NCBI GenBank assembly: GCA_946183925.1
Contig: CAMHDS010000001.1
Location: 62,001-126,000 of the forward strand
Direction of reading: 5' to 3'
DNA from: an uncultured Fibrobacter sp.
GTDB lineage: Bacteria; Fibrobacterota; Fibrobacteria; Fibrobacterales; Fibrobacteraceae
DNA length: 64,000 nucleotides
This document shows, one piece after another, positions 56,865 to 64,000 of this stretch. Positions within the stretch are counted from its first letter, which is position 1, and each line of letters begins with the position of its first letter. The notes under the pieces are model-generated. The model worked only from the letters and a program-made list of their open reading frames with translations. It was not told the DNA's origin and did no database searches. Made by a program: the position numbers and the translations under genes.

Positions 56865-58432
56865 TTGGTGTAATACTCTACAATCTTATTCACCAGCGAA
56901 TCCATGGTGGTTTCGTCGGAGGTGACCGTTTCAAAGTCATGCTTACGGGCAGCAGATTCGGTCATGCGGCCAATGCAGAAGGAGGTTCGAGGCACGGAGT
57001 TCGAATCCATATCTTCGTCCCTTTGTGGCATGGTCTTAATGAAATTTTCCACAGCGCTGGTACTAGCAAAGACCACAGCGTCGGCCATGGCCACCGCTTC
57101 ACGCTTCCATTCCGGCAGTTCCGATACCGGAAGAGTCTCGTAGACCACCCAACGAGTAGCCTTAGGCAAAAGCCGCTGCAGAGTATCGTCAGCCAAGTTG
57201 CCCTGCAAAAGGAGAACGCGAGAATCATCCAGGTTCAGCGACGCAAGCAGTTTTCCAAGGCCATCACCAGTGTGGTCTTCGGGTACGTAATCGCAACGGA
57301 TACCGTATTCCAGCAATTTCTTTTCAGTAATTTTCCCAACGCTAGCGATTTTCTTACCGGCAAGGACACGCACATCATAACCGGCGGCGAACAACTGTTT
57401 GAAAAAGCTTTCCACTCCGTTCACGCTGGTAAAAGCAAGAATGTCGAAGTCTGCGATGGTATCAAAAACGGAGGCTTTGGATTGCCGCGCCCCCGCTTCG
57501 ACTGCGCTCAGCGACCTTGGGCTCGCAATGACTTTTGGCGTTATTGGCGCCGACAGCGTTCGGGTCTCTATCATGGGCGTCTCGATAACTTCGGCGCCGA
57601 GGGCAGCCAAGCGGGCCGTTATCCCGCTCGCCTGCTTGGCAGCGCGGGTCACCACCAACCGCTTTCCCGAAAGGGGCAAGTTCTTTTTCCAGGCGAGGCT
57701 CCTGCCAAGCTCGACGACGCCCCCCATGATGGTGATGGCGGGGGCCGTCACATTCTCACGCGCGATGGTCTCCCCCGCTGTCGCAAGCGTGGCCATGACC
57801 GTCCGCTGGTACGGAGAGGTTCCCTTCTCGATAAAGGCAACCGGAGTTTTCGGGTCCTTGCCGCATTCCACAAGGCGCTGTGCGATAAAGTCCATGTTGG
57901 CAATACCCATCAAAAAGATGAGGGTGCCCTGACACTTCGCGAGAGTCTCGAAGTCGAGAGAAAGTTCACCGTTCGATTCAGCCTTTTCATGACCGGTAAT
58001 GATATGGAAGCTCGTAGCGATACCGCGGTGGCTTACGGGAATTCCTGCGTAGGCCGGCACAGAAATGGCAGAGGTAATGCCCGGAACAATCTCGAATTCC
58101 ACGCCGGCAGCTACAAGTTCCAGAGCCTCTTCACCGCCTCGACCGAAAACAAAGGGATCTCCGCCCTTCAGGCGAGCAATGGTCCCATCCGGCATTTCGC
58201 TGGCGAATTGCACCAACAGTTTGTTTATTTCGGATTGCTTGACCTTATGGTGCTGGGGCATCTTGCCCACATCCACCATTTTCGCCTTCGGATTGCACAT
58301 CCCAAGAATGGCAGGCGAAACCAGACGGTCGTAAACGACTACATCCGCCTTTTCGAGAATCTCCTTGCCACGCAGGGTCAAGAGACCCGGATCGCCAGGA
58401 CCAGCACCAATCAGATAAACCTTTCCAGACAT
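56861..58432 (-). CDS. CobA-HemD fusion: uroporphyrinogen-III methyltransferase and synthase
   Basis: 523 residues from ATG 58432 (an upstream ATG at 58459 gives a less likely start). N-terminal SAM-dependent methyltransferase (1-245) with VYLIGAGPGDPGLLTLRG, GGDPFVFGRGGEE and VVPG-type blocks; C-terminal HemD domain (about 260-523) with LVVTRAAKQASGITARLAALGAEVIETPMIETR, FTSVNGVESFF and FASTSAVENF. It makes uroporphyrinogen III and converts it to precorrin-2, feeding the CbiX-SirC protein next to it. hemC is not in view. Confidence 0.92.
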   Translation of the reverse strand: MSGKVYLIGAGPGDPGLLTLRGKEILEKADVVVYDRLVSPAILGMCNPKAKMVDVGKMPQHHKVKQSEINKLLVQFASEMPDGTIARLKGGDPFVFGRGGEEALELVAAGVEFEIVPGITSAISVPAYAGIPVSHRGIATSFHIITGHEKAESNGELSLDFETLAKCQGTLIFLMGIANMDFIAQRLVECGKDPKTPVAFIEKGTSPYQRTVMATLATAGETIARENVTAPAITIMGGVVELGRSLAWKKNLPLSGKRLVVTRAAKQASGITARLAALGAEVIETPMIETRTLSAPITPKVIASPRSLSAVEAGARQSKASVFDTIADFDILAFTSVNGVESFFKQLFAAGYDVRVLAGKKIASVGKITEKKLLEYGIRCDYVPEDHTGDGLGKLLASLNLDDSRVLLLQGNLADDTLQRLLPKATRWVVYETLPVSELPEWKREAVAMADAVVFASTSAVENFIKTMPQRDEDMDSNSVPRTSFCIGRMTESAARKHDFETVTSDETTMDSLVNKIVEYYTK

Positions 58433-58493
58433 CTGGTATAAAAATAAAAAAAAGCGCATGTCCGTAGGTCCGAACGCGCACTTAAGAAGGATT

Positions 58494-58523
58494 TTCCCTA
58501 GCCCCTAGATCCTAGACCCTGGC
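58494..58523. repeat. 7-bp periodic tract overlapping the stop of the EAL gene
   Basis: CCCTAGC, CCCTAGA, TCCTAGA, CCCTGGC; the TAG stop of the minus-strand gene (58512-58514) lies inside a CCTAGAC unit. Confidence 0.75.
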
Positions 58524-60482
58524 CTCTACATCATAATGTTCCTGCATGTAGGCCAAGGCCTTTTCGGGAGCCAGCGGCTTGCTGAAGTAGTAGCCCTGAA
58601 TATAGCGGCAGCCTTCGCGTTTCAAGAACTGCAGCTGCTCTTCTGTTTCTACCCCTTCGGCAATCAGGTCCAGGTTCAAGGTGTTGGCAATGCTTATCAC
58701 CATCCGCGCAAAGGTGGCGTCCTCTTCATCGTCGGCAATGTGGTCGATAAAGGACTTGTCCATCTTCAGGGTATGCACCGGATAGCGTTTGAGATAAGAA
58801 AGGGAGCTATAACCTGTGCCGAAATCGTCAATAGAAATCTGGAGTCCCATGTTGGAAAGGGTTCGCATAATGTCTATGGCCTTTTCCACCTCGCACATGG
58901 CGGTGTATTCCGTAATCTCCAGCTTCAAATTCTTGGGATTCAGGTGAGTTTCGGCAAGCACCCGCTTCACGTCGTCCACCATGTTATCTAGGGTGAACTG
59001 CTTTGCAGAGAAGTTTACGGCCACACGAATATCGGTGTACCCCATATCCACCCATTTCTTGGTCTGTTCGCAGGCCATCCGCAGAATCTGGGCACCCATA
59101 GGCACAATCAGACCGGTCTCTTCGGCCAGAGGGATGAATTCTGCCGGGGACACCACCCCATGTTCGGAATTGTTCCAACGAACAAGGGCCTCGAAACCGG
59201 ACACTCTGTTTCCCTGCTCAATATCTACAATGGGCTGGTATACCAGCACGAATTCCTGGGCTTGTATGGCCCTGCGGATTTCGTACTCCAGCTTGTAAAG
59301 CTTCATAGCCTTTTCACGAATTCCACCTGCAAAGAACTGAATGCCGCCATGATTACCGCCCTTCTTCAAATCCCTGAGTACCGCCGTGGCATTAGAGAGC
59401 AAATCTTCTACGCAGTCCACGTCTTTGTTCACCACAACCGCCATGGACACGCTGATATAGAGTTCCCGACCATCCAACTGGATAGGCGTTTTCACCTTGT
59501 TGTGGAGACGCTTTACCGTGGGCATCAGTTCGTCATCGGAGCCTTTGCCTTCGATATCGTGAATCACTACGGCAAACACGTCGGGGCCGATGCGGGCCAC
59601 GCAATCGTTGTTCCTGCAGGTGGAACGGATACGGTCAGAGACAATCTTCAGAACGTTGTCACCAAAATTCATGGAATAGGATTCGTTGATGGCCCCAAAG
59701 CTATCGATATCCAAGAGCACCACCGCGAAGGTGTAATCCGGCTTCTGGGCAGCCATATCCACATCTACCTTCAGCTTTTCCAAGAAGAACTTGCGGTTAT
59801 ACACACCGGTAAGGGCATCACGATAAGCGTAGAACTGGCGGTTGCTTTCCTCTTGTTCATGGGCGCCCGTAATGGAGCCGATAACGCGGATGGGCCTACC
59901 CTCTTCGTTACATTGCGGCCTGCCCGAAACAATGATTTCAGAATTTCCGTCTTTCGGCACATTCAAAAGCCGAAGCTTCGACGAGAAAGGCGCATTATCT
60001 TCCAGAGAACGAAAGAATTTCTCCTTAAAAACAGTCCAGTCGCTTTCCAGAACGGCATTCTTGAGGGTATCAAAGGAATCCACGATGTTCGCTAACGGAA
60101 TATTCAAGAACTTTGCCACCCTGTTGGACCAATAGACCTTTCCCGTGGGCACATCAAAGGTCCAGAATCCGTCGGAGGACACGTCCACCAACATCTGGAA
60201 CAATTCATCCTTTTCGGAAAGGTCCTTCTGGTAATCCCGGGCAGGAATCTGCTCTACCTTCTCGGGAATCTCCACATCATTACGAATTTTCTTTTTGTTC
60301 CCTTGGACCGGGAACCTGTAGAAAAGTGAAACATAGGCAAGAAAGATGATTGCGAAGAAATAGGGCACAAAGCCCATGGGTTTATCAGACAAATGAACAA
60401 TATCTGGAATAAACGCGGCAAAAAGAAAGCACGCAAATAAAAGCGCAAAACGCAAAACAGAATGTTCGTCAAACAATCTCAT
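58512..60482 (-). CDS. Membrane PAS-GGDEF-EAL protein, c-di-GMP phosphodiesterase with degenerate GGDEF
   Basis: 656 residues from ATG 60482. Two N-terminal TM helices (about 8-55), a PAS domain (about 95-215), a GGDEF-like domain (about 225-395) whose signature reads IGPDVF near 297, so cyclase activity is improbable, and an EAL domain (about 415-650). EAL catalytic residues are present: FEALVRW, VAVNFSAKQ, LEITE, DDFGTGYSS, LKMDKSF, AEGVETEE and YIQGYYFS. It likely hydrolyses cyclic di-GMP in response to a PAS signal. Its stop lies in a heptad tract. Confidence 0.9.
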   Translation of the reverse strand: MRLFDEHSVLRFALLFACFLFAAFIPDIVHLSDKPMGFVPYFFAIIFLAYVSLFYRFPVQGNKKKIRNDVEIPEKVEQIPARDYQKDLSEKDELFQMLVDVSSDGFWTFDVPTGKVYWSNRVAKFLNIPLANIVDSFDTLKNAVLESDWTVFKEKFFRSLEDNAPFSSKLRLLNVPKDGNSEIIVSGRPQCNEEGRPIRVIGSITGAHEQEESNRQFYAYRDALTGVYNRKFFLEKLKVDVDMAAQKPDYTFAVVLLDIDSFGAINESYSMNFGDNVLKIVSDRIRSTCRNNDCVARIGPDVFAVVIHDIEGKGSDDELMPTVKRLHNKVKTPIQLDGRELYISVSMAVVVNKDVDCVEDLLSNATAVLRDLKKGGNHGGIQFFAGGIREKAMKLYKLEYEIRRAIQAQEFVLVYQPIVDIEQGNRVSGFEALVRWNNSEHGVVSPAEFIPLAEETGLIVPMGAQILRMACEQTKKWVDMGYTDIRVAVNFSAKQFTLDNMVDDVKRVLAETHLNPKNLKLEITEYTAMCEVEKAIDIMRTLSNMGLQISIDDFGTGYSSLSYLKRYPVHTLKMDKSFIDHIADDEEDATFARMVISIANTLNLDLIAEGVETEEQLQFLKREGCRYIQGYYFSKPLAPEKALAYMQEHYDVEARV

Positions 60483-60577
60483 ATCATCCCTAATGGGGGG
60501 AATATAACTTAATATATCGGTTATTTGGGCGCACTGCGCAGTCCAACTCAAACTATTCCAATTTGGAATAGTTGCCG

Positions 60578-60907
60578 CTATTTCAGTTCTTCTAGCCTAG
60601 AATAAAGGCTGTAGAGCTTTTGGACCCCATTTTCCAGCCCATAGTAGTGCCTAATGTAAGGAATAAGTAAGGTTAGGAACAGGATATCCAGAGCCAAAAC
60701 CAAGTACTCCGGCATCGCTACAAAAAAAAGGAATCCCCCCACCGTAAGCAGGGCAAAGAGAATCATGATCAATTCGTGGACCAGCCTTTCGTGCTGGAAA
60801 AAGCCGATATGTGTCCGAACCGAGAGCAATTCTTCGGACGAAAGGGGTGTCCCCCCGACAAGACGTTGCTCCAAATAGTTGGCGTAATCCTCTAGCTTCT
60901 TCAACAT
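60578..60907 (-). CDS. Small two-TM protein, unknown
   Basis: 109 residues from ATG 60907; an upstream ATG at 60955 is less likely. A charged N-terminal helix (KKLEDYANYLEQRLVG) is followed by two hydrophobic helices (about 48-65 and 71-90) and a C-terminal charged helix ending YSRLEELK. No family recognised. Divergent from the acyl-CoA synthetase gene, 69 bp away, and convergent with nothing. Moderate confidence that it is expressed. Confidence 0.5.
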   Translation of the reverse strand: MLKKLEDYANYLEQRLVGGTPLSSEELLSVRTHIGFFQHERLVHELIMILFALLTVGGFLFFVAMPEYLVLALDILFLTLLIPYIRHYYGLENGVQKLYSLYSRLEELK

Positions 60908-60976
60908 ATCCTTCAATATATAGATTTTTTTCAAAAAAAATGAACATTTCGTCATTAAGAATATTATTTTCAGTGT

Positions 60977-62770
60977 ATGGAGTCCCTAAAATTCAATTCA
61001 CTCCCCGAATTGTTCTTTGCCACCTGCCATCGAGAGGATTTTGGCGGCTGGTACCAACGGCAAAACGGGGACTGGACTCACTTTTCAAAGGAAAGCCTGG
61101 AACGGGATACCCAGGCCTTGGCCCTTGCACTCCATAACCGCGGGGTTAAAGAGAAAGAAAGCATCGGAATAATCGCCGGAAGCTCCCCTTACTGGATAAT
61201 GGCCGATATCGCCACCCAAATTAACCACGCACATGTAGTCCCCCTTTTTCCGAACATTTCCTCGGAAAATTTCGCTTTTCAATGCGAAGACGCTGTCGTA
61301 CACATCTTGGTCATAAACAACATGAACGACCTAGATGCACCCCTGAAAGAAATCCTCACTAAATTCACCACAATTATCTGCATTGACGCCGCCTCTCCCC
61401 TCCCAGAAAACGGCATATACTGGGACGAGCTTTTGGCCGAAGGCTACGGGATGCTGCAAGACCCTGAAAATGCAAACTGGCTCCATCAGCAAATTGGGGC
61501 CATTTGTCCCGATGAACTTTTCAGTATCATCTACACCAGCGGATCCACCGGCAGACCCAAGGGTGTGGAACTTACCCACAGGAACATGCTCTCCCAAATT
61601 CAGAGCATTTTAGACCTTTATACCGTGGATCCAGAAAAAGACCGGTGCCTTACCATGCTGCCCGTGGCCCATGTTTTCGAGAGAATGGCAGTGTACTTCT
61701 ATATCTTGAATGGCGCCACCATTTATTTTGCCGATTCCCCAAAGAACGCGGCCAGAATCATGACCGAAGTAAAGCCCTCTGTAATGATTGTGGTCCCGAG
61801 AATTCTTGAGCGGCTTTACGAAAGCATGACCGCAGCGGCAGACAAGGCCAGAGGACCTAAGCGGATCCTTATCAAGAGTGCCATCAAGCTAGCAAAACTA
61901 AACGACCCCACCAAAAAGCGCTGCCACGCCTTAAAGCTTTACGACAAACTGGTTTACTCCAAAATGCGTAGCGCCATCGGCGGAAACTTCAGGCTTATTA
62001 TCTCTGGCAGCAATGCACTGAACAAGAGTATTCTCAGGTTTCTGTTGAACATCGGACTGCCCGTCTACGAAGGTTACGGCCTCACAGAATGTTCCCCTGT
62101 AGTCAGCGCTAACTGCGACCATGCCCTTGCTTTGGGCAGTGTGGGCAAGCCCCTAAAGCATTTGCAGGTAAAAATTGGCGAAAACAACGAGGTCATGGTG
62201 AAAGGCGACAGCGTGTTTACAGGCTACCACAACATGCCGGAACTCAACGCCGAAATCTTTACCGAGGACGGTTTTTTCAAGACCGGGGACCAAGGAAGCA
62301 TAGACGAAAAAGGGTTTCTTTCCCTTACAGGCCGCATCAAGGAGCTTTTAAAGACCAGCACCGGCAAGTACGTAAGTCCAAACCCCATCGAACTAGAAAT
62401 TAGCCGACATCCTCTGGTAGAGCAGGCTTTGGTTATCGCCAACGACCGGAAATTCGCCTCAGCGCTCATCTGGATCAACCCGGAAGGGGCCCGTCGTTTG
62501 CTCCGAATTTCCAAAGAGGACTTCCGCATGGATTTGGCATTAAAGTCCCTCCGTGTTAGAGAATCCGTATTCCGGCACATTAACCGCATCAACCGCAAGC
62601 TGAACCACTGGGAAAAAATATGCCGATGGGTCCTGATTGGGGACGAACTCACCATAGAGTCCGGATTGTTGACCCCCACCCTAAAAATTCGCCGAAAAGT
62701 GGCCGAAGAACGCTACGCCGACAAGATTGAAGGGATATACGAAACGCCAAATCCTGTAGCAAAGCCATAA
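60977..62770 (+). CDS. Long-chain acyl-CoA synthetase (FadD15-like AMP ligase)
   Basis: 597 residues. AMP-forming ligase: P-loop IIYTSGSTGRPKGVELTHRN at about 183-202, EGYGLTECSP, FFKTGDQGSIDEKGFLSLTGRIKELLKTSTGKYVSP, and a C-terminal Lys region TPTLKIRRKVAEERY. The hydrophobic insertion around RILIKSAIKLAKL and the PVAHVFERM block are typical of FadD15-like long-chain enzymes. Activates fatty acids for lipid synthesis or recycling. Single gene. Confidence 0.9.
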   Translation: MESLKFNSLPELFFATCHREDFGGWYQRQNGDWTHFSKESLERDTQALALALHNRGVKEKESIGIIAGSSPYWIMADIATQINHAHVVPLFPNISSENFAFQCEDAVVHILVINNMNDLDAPLKEILTKFTTIICIDAASPLPENGIYWDELLAEGYGMLQDPENANWLHQQIGAICPDELFSIIYTSGSTGRPKGVELTHRNMLSQIQSILDLYTVDPEKDRCLTMLPVAHVFERMAVYFYILNGATIYFADSPKNAARIMTEVKPSVMIVVPRILERLYESMTAAADKARGPKRILIKSAIKLAKLNDPTKKRCHALKLYDKLVYSKMRSAIGGNFRLIISGSNALNKSILRFLLNIGLPVYEGYGLTECSPVVSANCDHALALGSVGKPLKHLQVKIGENNEVMVKGDSVFTGYHNMPELNAEIFTEDGFFKTGDQGSIDEKGFLSLTGRIKELLKTSTGKYVSPNPIELEISRHPLVEQALVIANDRKFASALIWINPEGARRLLRISKEDFRMDLALKSLRVRESVFRHINRINRKLNHWEKICRWVLIGDELTIESGLLTPTLKIRRKVAEERYADKIEGIYETPNPVAKP

Positions 62771-62848
62771 AAATTTTTTCTTTGACATAATTGACAAGCG
62801 GATTTTTTTATTTTTTGCCCCGTGAACAAAAAAAGCAAAGGATAAATT

Positions 62849-63322
62849 ATGGCTTATTTGAACAAAGTGATGCTCATTGGCAATATTGGTAAGGACCCTG
62901 AATTCCGCATGAGCCAGACCGGTGGACGCAAGCGCGTCTCCTTCTCCCTCGCCACCAGCCGTCGTTACCGCGACAACAACGGTGAACAGAAAGAACAGAC
63001 CGACTGGCACAACATTGTGGGTTGGGGCAAAACTGCCGATATCATTGAGCAGCTTGGCGTACACAAAGGCATGAGCCTTTATGTAGAAGGCACCCTTACC
63101 AATCGCAGCTGGACCGACCAGAACGGCCAGAAGCGTTACGCTACCGAAGTCAACATGGACACCTTCCAGCTTCTTGGTCCCCGCACCCAGGGCGGTTCTC
63201 CTTCTTACCAGGGCGGCAATTCCTACCAGGGTAGCTCCAACAACTACAGCCAGCCTCAGGGTGGCGCTCCGGCATACGACGCCCCCATGCCCGAAGACGA
63301 CGGCTCCGACCTCCCCTTCTAG
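62849..63322 (+). CDS. ssb: Single-stranded DNA-binding protein Ssb
   Basis: 157 residues. OB fold starting MAYLNKVMLIGNIGKDPEFRMSQTG, with RRYRDNNGEQKEQTDWHNIVGWGKTADII, the WTDQNGQKRYATEVNMDTFQLLG block, a Gly/Gln/Ser-rich linker and the acidic DGSDLPF tip that recruits partner proteins. ATG 62849 has AAGGA six bases before it. The upstream A/T-rich stretch contains two TTGACA motifs (62782 and 62791). Confidence 0.95.
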   Translation: MAYLNKVMLIGNIGKDPEFRMSQTGGRKRVSFSLATSRRYRDNNGEQKEQTDWHNIVGWGKTADIIEQLGVHKGMSLYVEGTLTNRSWTDQNGQKRYATEVNMDTFQLLGPRTQGGSPSYQGGNSYQGSSNNYSQPQGGAPAYDAPMPEDDGSDLPF

Positions 63323-63325
63323 CCC

Positions 63326-64000
63326 ATGAACTCGGATGTAGCTGAAATTGCCCTGATGTACGTGCTCCCCCTGGGAGTCACGTTCATTACCATATTGCAG
63401 ACGGCAGCCTCGGAATACCGCAGCCAGAAACTGGCGGGGGCATTCTTGTCCCTCATCGTCGTTGTCCTGGACTGCCTGTTCTACTTTAGCAAGAACTCCT
63501 TCATCGCCTACAACAACGACGGCGGACTTCTGCTCGCCTTCGGGAGCCTGTTCTTTTTTGCGATTCTCTACGTAATCAAGAGCGACGAGACTCCTGCGAA
63601 GGTGGCAAACATCCTTTTTGCCGTGCTAATGCTTGCAGGAATTGTGGGAATTTCTTACTGGGATAGACCTACATTGGTCATTACCTCCCAGTATTCCGCC
63701 GCAGACATTGCAGCCCAGAACGCCCTGTACCAGGACTACATCACCTCGTTCCAGAACGGGACTCCGGCCAAGGCTACAAAAAGCAAGGTGACCGGAACCC
63801 AGATCAGGAACTCTGGCGCAACAGGCGAAAACGTGCAGGGACAAAGGCCAGCAAAGCCCGCCACCCTTTCCGAGGGCGCAAAGGCCCGACTGGAAAGCTA
63901 TATGGACGAATCCCGCACCGTCATGAAGCGCATGCAGGAGGTGGAATCGGCCATCAACGGCTTTGGCAAGCTGCCGCCAAATGTTTCAGAAGCAGACCGC
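63326..64000 (+). CDS. Membrane protein with C-terminal soluble tail, truncated by window end
   Basis: ATG 63326 is 3 bp after the ssb stop and the frame is open to the end of the window (225 codons). Four hydrophobic helices (about 8-25, 37-57, 68-84, 92-110) precede a hydrophilic, Ala/Ser/Lys-rich region with a helical segment LESYMDESRTVMKRMQEVESAI. No signal peptide or recognised domain. Co-transcription with ssb is likely from spacing. The family is not recognised. Confidence 0.6.
   Translation, partial: MNSDVAEIALMYVLPLGVTFITILQTAASEYRSQKLAGAFLSLIVVVLDCLFYFSKNSFIAYNNDGGLLLAFGSLFFFAILYVIKSDETPAKVANILFAVLMLAGIVGISYWDRPTLVITSQYSAADIAAQNALYQDYITSFQNGTPAKATKSKVTGTQIRNSGATGENVQGQRPAKPATLSEGAKARLESYMDESRTVMKRMQEVESAINGFGKLPPNVSEADR

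Overview
The window looks like chromosomal DNA from a Fibrobacter-type bacterium (Fibrobacterota, FCB group). The cell is a diderm with LPS: the window encodes LptD, LolA, a complete Tol-Pal set and several beta-barrels. It also carries a large GH51 enzyme with three beta-sandwich accessory domains that resembles endoglucanase F/Cel51A of F. succinogenes. Other lineage hints are lipoproteins starting C-G-D-D-S-S-S, FabV as enoyl reductase, a mtEFG1/spdEFG1-like elongation factor G, and promoters resembling the Bacteroidetes TAnnTTTG type. The species cannot be fixed from sequence reading alone. There is no rRNA, CRISPR, prophage, transposase or integron; gene density is high and the content is mostly core.

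Layout. 1-13.5 kb: end of a GspE/PilB ATPase gene, mtgA, a small primase-like Toprim protein, murB, VanZ-like and secreted proteins, a Ser/Asp-rich lipoprotein, purC, an Rrf2 regulator with three Cys, a His-rich CobW/COG0523 metallochaperone, an epimerase, an MgtC/DUF4010 membrane protein, folA, thyA and a three-TM protein. 13.5-22 kb: an LplT-Aas fusion, an aminopeptidase P, a small lipoprotein, phoH and the HD-7TM phosphodiesterase pgpH. 22-23 kb: a small membrane protein, tRNA-Val, tRNA-Asp and a structured repeat. 22.7-28.2 kb: the GH51 enzyme, a DsbA-like lipoprotein and a fused SpmA-SpmB. 28.4-34.9 kb: fabF-fabV, then a small membrane peptide, a DUF2334 deacetylase-like protein, an acyl-CoA synthetase and an OFA-family transporter. 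35-37.7 kb: hemL and hemB. 37.8-43.7 kb: a barrel protein and tolQ-tolR-tolA-tolB-pal-cpoB. 43.8-51 kb: tRNA-Ala, then an envelope operon lolA, a beta-propeller protein, a PorV-like protein, recF and lptD. 51-55.6 kb: a barrel, an EcsC-like protein, a TRL-family lipoprotein and fusA. 56-64 kb: siroheme fusion genes, an EAL phosphodiesterase with a degenerate GGDEF, a long-chain acyl-CoA synthetase, ssb and a truncated membrane-protein gene.

How the genes fit together. Envelope building and maintenance dominate: lipoprotein transport, LPS insertion, Tol-Pal, peptidoglycan polymerisation and lysophospholipid recycling. A second theme is lipid and short-acid metabolism: FabF/FabV sit just upstream of an acyl-CoA synthetase and an organic-acid-type transporter, which would suit an organism that must take up and activate volatile fatty acids. 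A third theme is tetrapyrroles: HemL and HemB make porphobilinogen, and CobA-HemD plus CbiX-SirC carry out later siroheme steps.

The most unusual content is between genes. About a dozen tracts are built from imperfect 7-bp units that differ from tract to tract, and one perfect tract lies inside a signal-peptide coding region. Two copies of a roughly 94-nt element have stems preserved by compensatory changes; one copy exactly fills the space between two stop codons. A GTCAT-palindrome-ATC repeat is also dispersed through the window.
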